Assembly: GCA_900708905.1 (NCBI GenBank)
Contig: CAADRB010000022.1
Location: forward strand, 111,457-175,456
DNA length: 64,000 bases
Source: Hymenolepis diminuta
Taxonomy: Eukaryota > Platyhelminthes > Cestoda > Cyclophyllidea > Hymenolepididae
Direction of reading: 5' to 3'
Part shown: positions 52,701-61,700 of the stretch, piece by piece
Numbering within the stretch: position 1 is the stretch's first letter
Layout of the letters: each line of letters opens with the position of its first letter
Notes under the pieces: model-generated
Told to the model about the DNA's origin: nothing
The model's input: the letters and a program-made list of their open reading frames with translations, nothing else
Database searches by the model: none
Made by a program: the position numbers and the translations under genes

Positions 52701-55700
52701 CGGAGTGTTTGAAAAGTTTCTCCTTATTTTCAAAACTAATTAATTTAATTGGTAATCAATTTTTATGGATGGGAAAGGCAAAGAAAAGCGTTTTCTTTGA
52801 AATTCAAATTGTATTTTAGCATTTAGCATAGTATTATATTGTAGAACCTATTTCGACTGACAGTAGTGGTCAGTATTTGCATTGATCTGAACATTCTCGA
52901 ACAACTGATTCCCGAATTTCATAATATTCGATAAACTGACTCGTTCTTTGATAATTGAATGTTTGGGGAGTTACTCTTCGAGCATAGAGTTTTGAGATTA
53001 TATTTGTATCTGGTTTTTCAAATACGTTGATATGTTTGGACCTGTTTCCTTCCAATCGAATATTAATGAACACCAATTACATGTCACGTTTAGTATACTT
53101 GCGGTCATATACCTGGAAGAAAACCATCTTTCAGAATGAGTTGCAATACCAACTTCCCTTTTATAACAGAAAAGCGCTGGCACATGCCATCAATGGTTTA
53201 TTGTGGTCAATAAAGAGCCACCTCCATGTAGTAGAGGTAGTTTATGACCATTGAAATATATTTCTCAATTCATGGTAAATGGTATGCACTGAATTACTGT
53301 CACAATTACCCTTGATATTGGTTATAATCTATCCTTCAATATTGTAACTAATTACAATGCACCCTATTTCTGTGTTTGAAAATATTCTTAACTGAGTTCA
53401 TTCGTTAATAAATGTTGTTTCATTCATTAAGTACTTTGTAGAATTCAAGTAATTTAACCTAACATCTGAGCAAGGCATCTGAGGACACATTTCTAGAAAA
53501 ACAGAAAAGAAAACTGCTAATGGTTGAATCTCACAATTTCTTTTAACAGAACAAATAAACATAACATCTATTAGCCTAGGTTTTATTCTATATATCCTCC
53601 TTCGGCTTCTATCACCCACTCAGTTCGAGTCCGAAAGCCACTACAAACTCTCATCAAATTAGGTGATCTTTCTTGATTTCATCCATTCCTGGGACTATTG
53701 CTTTCATATGGAAGAGAGGGGGATTTGGTGTTATCGGATGGTTCTTAGCTTCCCTTTCAACCACGCCCCGTTCGCCCCGCCCCACACGTGGTGATGGAAA
53801 GGATTATGGTCTGATGAATAGTTAGGAGGCGTCCATAAGTAGGGTGTGATGTGATATGATGATGAAAATTTTCCTCCATCCATCCATCCATCCATCCATC
53901 CAATCGTGAGTTTTGAGAGCTTTACGGGATGGAGCCGAATCTTGTTGAAAGGCATAGAATCCTCTTCTTTGGCTACGCCGTCTATTCACTGCGACTTAAC
54001 AACAATGGCTTGAAGAGTCTCCACGCAGGCATCTGCATCCATATTGATTCTAAGGCTCTAGAGAAGAAATTGAGGAGTCATGATGTGTCCTTCACAACAT
54101 CACTGTCGTTGGAAACCTCTTGAGCGCATAACAGTTGAAACTTCAGTGAAGTCCGACTGCACATGGCCATCTATCATTATTTCGATTGACTTTTTCATCC
54201 TGATGGGAGTTTTTTTCGTCTATAAAAAACTGAGGATGCTCCTTTTCTTCTGAGTGTTTCAATTTGTTTAAGAGTAGTTTTGAATGCAATAAACAAATCT
54301 CTTGAGTTGTTTTGTCCACATCAGCTAACGACCTCGTCTGAGGCAAAAGTATGATTTGTATCCGAGGTCTTGATGAACAGCATGCTTTATTGTTCCTTCA
54401 GACACTTAAAAATGTTTAGCAAGATGTCGCGCATTGACTTCCCACAATTTTCGTTCGTCATGCTATGCACTCTTCTCACAAATTCAGGTGTTCTGAGTGA
54501 GTGAGTCAGCAGAGTGTTGGCAATACTCCTGTTTTCTCTTCATCGTGGGGGCCAATTCATCTCCATTGTTTTTATTCAGTAACTCGTCTCTAATTTTGTA
54601 AAGAAAAGATGTGTCGACTTTTGGAAATCTTGCGATTTCTAAATTCCTGTGTTTCGCTTTTAGAGGCACTACTACAGCGTATCTTTTCATTTCATTATTT
54701 ATAGTAGCATATGTCATGTCGGGTTTTTTTAATCTACAAAAATATATGTCCTCAGATACCTTACACACTCTCTATATACTTATAGGTAGTTATAAAGTTG
54801 ACGTTCAGATTAGAGGTTTTAATACTGTTTTGCTCTACGAGTTTGGGTCATATCAGATAAACGGTCTTGAGTTTATCCATTTGACTTCATTTTTTTACAT
54901 TTTTTCTTTTAACTCTTCTTTGAATGTTACCTTGGTTTTGTTTGGATGATGAGTCACGTTATAATAGCACGAAGATGTCAAGAATCCGAATACCTTCCCA
55001 GCAATCTAGTAGAATTTATTGTCCCCCCTAAACCTTCAATGAGGTATTAAAACGAATCAATACACCACATTTAGGCTAACGTTTAAGGAGAATTAGATTA
55101 AGAAATAGGAATTCCCCCTGCGTGAAACATCACTTTTTGATCATCTGCATATCTGTCATCCTGTACGGTGTTCTTTATCAACAATCTTTGGAGGCTCGAA
55201 TAAGAAGAGGTGACGTTTGTATTAATGAGTATCGTTGCAGTTACTTCATACTGTAATGAAATACCTGTTGTTATGTGCCCGTTTAATATTCGGTAATGAA
55301 ACAGGATGCATACTTAAATGTTTTACCACCTTTTTCCATCATGAAAATTGGGAAGGTGGCGAGCCATGGTTTGACCACTCTTTATCATTAGTAGTAGACA
55401 ACTGTTCAGTGCGGTTGTTAAAACAGTTGTCTCAAGTTAAGATAAGGAGAGAAACTGGTGTTGTGAACGCTGCTTCCCTTTTATTTCTGGGAGTAGTACT
55501 GCACCATAATTCTCTCCCCAGTTTGCAATAACGCAAATCCACTGTATTGGGCTGTTATGCAATCCCGTTACAAATGGTGTCCAGTTTTTCAGGAAATGTT
55601 GTCAACTGCTACAAAATTCACCTAATAATACTTTAATTACATTTATGTAGCGTAGAGTTTATTTGAAAAAATAGAAATGCAGATTTGGAACTTTTATTCT

Positions 55701-58700
55701 GCTGTCTTCATGTAATTACAAGAGGGAGATCTTTATGAAAATGCTGAATTCTATTTTATGAGTGAAAGAGATTGTAACCAGATGCATTCCAATCAAAATT
55801 ACTGGTAAGACTCAAATTCATGTTGTCGGATAATTCGACAGCAAGAAATCCATCTGATGCTCCTGTTAATTGTTTTGTCATTTAAGAGGCTTCATCCTCC
55901 TTTTTAAATAATAGTATAAATTTATATTACTGTCCGGAGGATGAAATTTTAATTTGACTCTTAATTTTAAGGTCAGCATTCCTAATTTGAGGTAGCGCAG
56001 CGGCGAACTTGTAAGTTTGTCAAATAAGAGGTCGCATGGTCATTAATGCTGTGCACCCCAACCGCACTGGTCAATTCTGGTCAAAAGAGGGATGGTAGAA
56101 TTCAAATTCCTCCAGCATTTCTTCCTTTATCCATGTAAATTTTTGAACTTATGGTTTCAAACCAATGAATTTTGAATCCTTTTCAAATTCACTTTGCAAT
56201 GTTACATCATCATATTCCCTTTGGCTTCTTTATTGTTCATTTCAGCAATTGCTTTCAGGAACGTCTCAAATGACATTTGAATAAATTCTTATCTCATTAT
56301 TCTTGTGAATTAATTAACATCGTTCATAAAGGGCCTTGCATTTTCTTTATTGAACTTAATCGTTAAGAAAGGTTAAAGTTAGCAGCCTTTCCGTACCGAG
56401 AAATGATTAATGGAGCGTTTTTTAAATGCTTAACATGTGACCTCTAATCTTATCTGCCTTATTTCTTGCATCTCAGCTAAACAATCAAGCCAACCCTTAT
56501 GATCCAAGCCACATGGATACCCTTCAACGTTTCCTGACCATGTATGAAGATCAAGCTGAACGTTTGGACAGCAGTCTTCTCTCTTCGAAGGAAGAATTAG
56601 ACAGAAATCGTGATCGTGCTGAACAGATTGAAAAGGAGTTGGCTGTTCTCGAGAAACGACAAGACGATAACCTGGTTAGGTGAGCGATGGATAAAATTTT
56701 TAAATTTCTGAAATAATTTACAGAAAGCATAGTGTTTGACGTGGTAAATGTTTGCGAAAACGAATACTAATCTATCCAAATGTGTGCGTTTTCGCAAAGT
56801 GTTCCCTCTTAATTCGAAGTTGCTAACATACCCCAAAATTGTAGAAAAATAGTTTACATCGATGTGTATGTGCACACATTCCTTCGAATATTAGATTCGG
56901 CAAAATAAGCGATTTTCGTACGAAAAGTATGCTAAATATCATGAACTGAATATTGTTTACTTCCACAATTTCCGTGTTTACATGCACTTTTATGAACGAT
57001 TAAACGGAATGCCTTAAGCAAGTTATCTTGTCTGCTGGTAACTGGAAGGGAAAATTTAGTATGAAGTGAATATACCTCTGTGCCATACTGGATTACAACT
57101 GAGAACTTACTATAAAGGGGATAATAAGTCTCCTAAATTCATTTATAAGGGCAAATATTTTTGGTGTGAGAAGCTCCACGACGTCTACTTGTTATCAAGA
57201 TGACTTCCGAGTTATATTTTCCTTCAGTGCGATTTTAACTAGCCGTATTCCTTTCTATTAAGACTTAGTTTCAATGCTATTCGGTATAAACTTATCTGTT
57301 GGCCTTGCTTTCTTTTATCCAAGACATTCTCGATTCCTTAATCCTTTATTTGCATGCTAATTTTCCAGCTAAACAGTCACTTTTTCCACTTTAAGTGCAA
57401 GTTTAAAGGTCGGTGTACTTGGAGTCCAAGTGCTTTCTTAATTGCTTCATAGTCCTACTTTAGAAATCGGGTTGAGGTTGGGAATGAATAAAAAGCCATT
57501 CATAAACCAAACCCGGTTGAAATCCCAACATTGTATCACTTAGCCAGATGATTCAGTAAAAGTCGGAGCCCAAAAAATTTTACGAGTTGACAGATATTGA
57601 TACTCACTGACAGTTTGAAAGGATGCAAGTCTACTTCAGGCAGTGAAAAAGGCGATTTAAAATTGATGCCTAAAGAACAGTTTTTATCCCCAAATTTTTG
57701 TATTTAGGTTATCGTAAGTAAAATATTTGACCCTAATTCCTATCAGAAATTCATAACCTTAAGCAAATATTACAGTGTGAACTAATAGCTTACTGCATAA
57801 GGAGGGCAGTATAATTTGCCATTAAAGGTTGTAATTGCAGTTACCTTGTACCTATCAACCTTCACCTCCAGCTGTTTGACTACACAAAAGTGTTAAATGA
57901 TTCGTATTTTGGCATTTTCACCGAAAACATGCCAGGAGGAGAAGTAATCGTTGTTTATTGCACATTCTTTCATGACGGAACAGGAATAGAAATAGACTAA
58001 CTAGTAGAGGAAGAAAAAATATGACAGAAATGTGCTTGGTACCTTTCTTGCACATATCTATTTGAGGGCAATATCCACTTGCATAAGTGGATATTTTACC
58101 ATCAAGAATCCGAGTATTTAATCACTTTACTCTGCTTTTATGCAACCCAGACCCGAAATTGTTCAATAGGTGATAAAACAAGAATTGACCGAAGCATAAA
58201 TATCTTCGGCGGAAAAAGTGCAAAGCTATTAGGGTTAACATTTGCGAGGATAATTTTGCCTTTAAGTCCTCCGATGTAGCAACATCCATTTTCCCATCTT
58301 ACGCGATCAGGCGAACTGCCGATGCTACAGAAGGAAAAGAATTTATGATTTACACGCCAATTAAAAAAGTCTTGATATGAAATCTTATGAATAATATTGT
58401 CTGTGTATTCTTCCCCTGCTACGAGGTTATATAATCTTTCATTTACTCGTGATTCGGTAGGGATTTTCCTGCACGAAACACGTTTTTTACTATTTTAGCC
58501 CCACGAATACTGCCAGAAATAAGAGCAAATTTGAGTAAATTCATTATACATTACCTCAACACTTATGAAGGATTTGTGATATCAAACGGAATTTGAAAAA
58601 GGATTTGTTTGGCAGTTTTAAATAAAATGGATCTCAGTTCATTTGAAATCTTTATAAAAAAAAGTACGCTTTCCAAGCAGAGCTTCTGCAACTTACCGTG

Positions 58701-61700
58701 CCTTTTACCTTATTTGGACTTTTCCATAGCCTCTCATACTTTCTTAATTATTGATTGGGAATAATGTTGGGAAATGCCAAAAGCGTCCATTTTTCGCCAA
58801 TTCCCAAAGGTTTGTTTCAGAAAAGAAGTCTTCGTTTTTTTGTCTATTTAAATCTTTAATATTAGAAACATCTGAATATTTAATCAGCCACTCTATTTTA
58901 AAGACAGCTCTTAAAACCTACGAACAGCCGAAGCTAATTGGTCATGTTTTTCTAGACCTTTGGTTGTTCGGCCCCTTTTTGCAAGCTTGTGATACCTACA
59001 AGGTTACATATTCTTTACTTGAAAATTGGATTTCTGTGGAACGAGTTAATATACATATTTTCCATTATTGTTATTCTATTATTAATCCTTTTGATTTAGT
59101 TAATGCAGCAAATTGGTGTTAATCAATACCAATGCGACTTATTATATCCCACATACATCGGTTAATAATAATAATGTCTGGTCTTTTCTAGTTTTTCCAT
59201 GGATCCTTGCTATTCACCAGTCCTTAGTCATTTAGAAATCTAATTACGGGATTGTGAGGTATAGAAACTAAATGCAAAGCTTTTAATAGGTTATCAAGGT
59301 CAAAAGAGACAGTTGGACAGTTGCGTGGCTATAAGCAAGGGATTTTTAAAAGCTTTCGAATATTTTCAAACATATTCATTTAGATGTGAAATCTTATTGT
59401 CTTCCATCAATTATCCAACTCAATTTCATTTTTATTCTTACGGTAGTACGTAATGAATATTCAGTATCATTTTGCGCCTACTTTCTCATCATTTTAGGAC
59501 TCTTGTGAGCTGTAATAGAGTAGCATCCAAAGCCTGGGGATTTCTCAGGTAGAATTTGAAACCTCTTACGGAAACAAAATCCAACTTTTTGCACATGCTA
59601 CTGATTCATCGTAGAACCAAAAATTCTGATATAAACCGGCGTTAGATTTCACCTCTTGTGAGCTCTGCTGAGTTAAACATATTTCTGCAAGTTTCATCTA
59701 TCTGCTCCTATCTATAAGATGAAATATATAAGCTGAGGTGGCATGGTCAACTCCCCGATTTATTCATCTAATCACAGACATATACTCATCCGGGAGGATC
59801 AAAAGATCATCCAAGAGTTCAAAACAGAGTATATAAATTTCGGAATATTAAAAAAATACTCGATGAACTAAACCCATAAATAGAAAATTGTTAAATCAGT
59901 GCATCCAGAAATTAAATATAGCGAGACCCCGAATTCATCGCCCACTTTTACTGAACTCCTCCCTATGATTAACATAATTGTCGTGTCATGTTCAGTGCTA
60001 CTAGGCCAGACAAACTGTTAAGAACGATCTTATTTCAAATGGATTTACATAAACTTTAAATACGCATGCAAGCGACTCTAAGAAGGTAATAATATATTTT
60101 AAATACAAATGTTTTTTTTAATTTTCAGAGAAATCAGCATCCTGATTGAACCCCGCGAGGATGGTCCAGTAGACATGTTGATTACCTACGTTGTGGGTCG
60201 TTGTTTGTGGAAACCAGCCTATGATATTCGCCTCTTCAACAGTGATGGATCAATGAAGGTAAATGGTTTTCCCCATTTTCTCGCCAGTTGCATTTATTTC
60301 GCCTAGAGGTAGGTGGAAAAGTTAAATCAATCCTGTCACTGTATATATACATATATGCAACTTTTTTTCCAACGGTGCATTTTAATTTCCTTCATACAAA
60401 TGCCAGCTGAATTTAGAGGAATCTGACATTTAAGAGACTTCTTTCAGTTTGACAACTGTTGTGAAAAGGCTTATGTTCAATTTAATGATTTTTAATATAC
60501 AGAATCTCCTTATTTTTAGATTATATACTATGGTCTTGTACAACAAGCGACTGGTGAAGACTGGGAACCCAGAAGAATGACACTTTCAACCGCTCAGCCA
60601 AGTTCTGAAGGACTTTGTCCCACTCTTGGTCTGCAGCGTTTACATTACAAACAGACGTAAGTTGATCCGCTCTCTATTACCCTCACCCCTTCCCTACCCT
60701 TCCCAATAAGATTAGATTTATGCTAGTATACTGACGTCAGAGCCTAGCAGATACTACTTATAGTAATAGTCGTAGTATGGGGGCTGGAAACGTTGCGAGT
60801 GTGGCTTTGATGGAACTGCACGTTAAAAGCGAATCTTAGTGCGCGCTACAATGTGCATTTAATTTGCTGTGGAATTAGCTTTCCCTATGTTAACCTAACG
60901 CATCCGTCCCACTTGGTGTTCATCATTAATAATTTATTAACCACCCATCTGAAATTACACAGTTTTTTGTTATACTACTCTGCTGTGTGTGTCGCATTTT
61001 GGTGAAATTTGGAGTTTTACAAACTTCTGTCGGAGAATTTTGTTAACTAGCAAACTTTTAAGGTAAATGATAGATGAAAAGGAAAGCACCTTTGTTAACT
61101 TCATCTTTAAATGGAAGTTCGATGGATGGGAGATTCAATTTGCCCTTAAAAGGGTTCCTATTTATACGGTGTACTTCCAGATTGACTTCTGGCTTTTAAA
61201 AATTCCCTGAAATTCGACTCGGTGATTTTCGAAAAGACAAGAATACAAATGGGGATATTAAAACTCGCCATACATGGGAAAGGAGAATATAAAGCTTCCA
61301 TTAGCAGTGCTGGAAAAATCGTGGATTAGGGCAGTCACATAACAATGCACCCTTTTTAGTAATTCTCACATCACTCATTCAAGAGTTGGATGAAACTTTA
61401 GAAGTTCACAATTTATGACGTTATACATTTTACACATTTTCAGTTGACGTGGTATTTAGAACACAACCCATCAAATTTTAAGTTCATATGAATAAGGTTA
61501 AATTTAATCCCAGGTCCTTGAGACTGGTAGTCAAGTGAATCACTTGGCAAACGAACACTAAACAGATTAATTTAATCATGCTGTTATTAATTTAAATTAC
61601 CATTAGTTGAGTTAGAGAGATAATATTGCTTAAACGGTAATTGTGGGCTAATGGTTTTTTAAACCATGCTAATGACACTTCAGACCTAAGATGCATTAAT

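Larger units (their letters stand above)
53462..54772 (-). mobile_element. Degenerate mariner-family transposon, copy 2
   Basis: This is the minus-strand relative of the element at 1173-2492, nearly the same length (1311 bp). TA flanks are at 53460-53461 and 54773-54774. Read on the minus strand the 5' end is GAGAGTGTGTAAGGTATCTG; the opposite end shares GCAAGGCATCTGAGGACA in inverted form, while its outermost eight bases have decayed. It sits inside an intron of the DUF4139 gene in antisense orientation. Both copies have independent frame damage. Confidence 0.88.
51184..56476 (+). other. Intron 5.3 kb with SINE copies and a mariner
   Basis: GTAATC to TTTCTTGCATCTCAG. It contains SINE copy B (about 51751-51865), the minus-strand mariner copy 2 (53462-54772) and SINE copy C (about 55986-56110). 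The open frames at 51474-51884 and 55235-55531 show no family motif; the first overlaps SINE copy B. Confidence 0.75.

Noticed and set aside
55235..55531. 98-codon open frame
   Set aside because: No motif or splice context, and it lies within an intron. The length is within what AT-rich sequence gives by chance.
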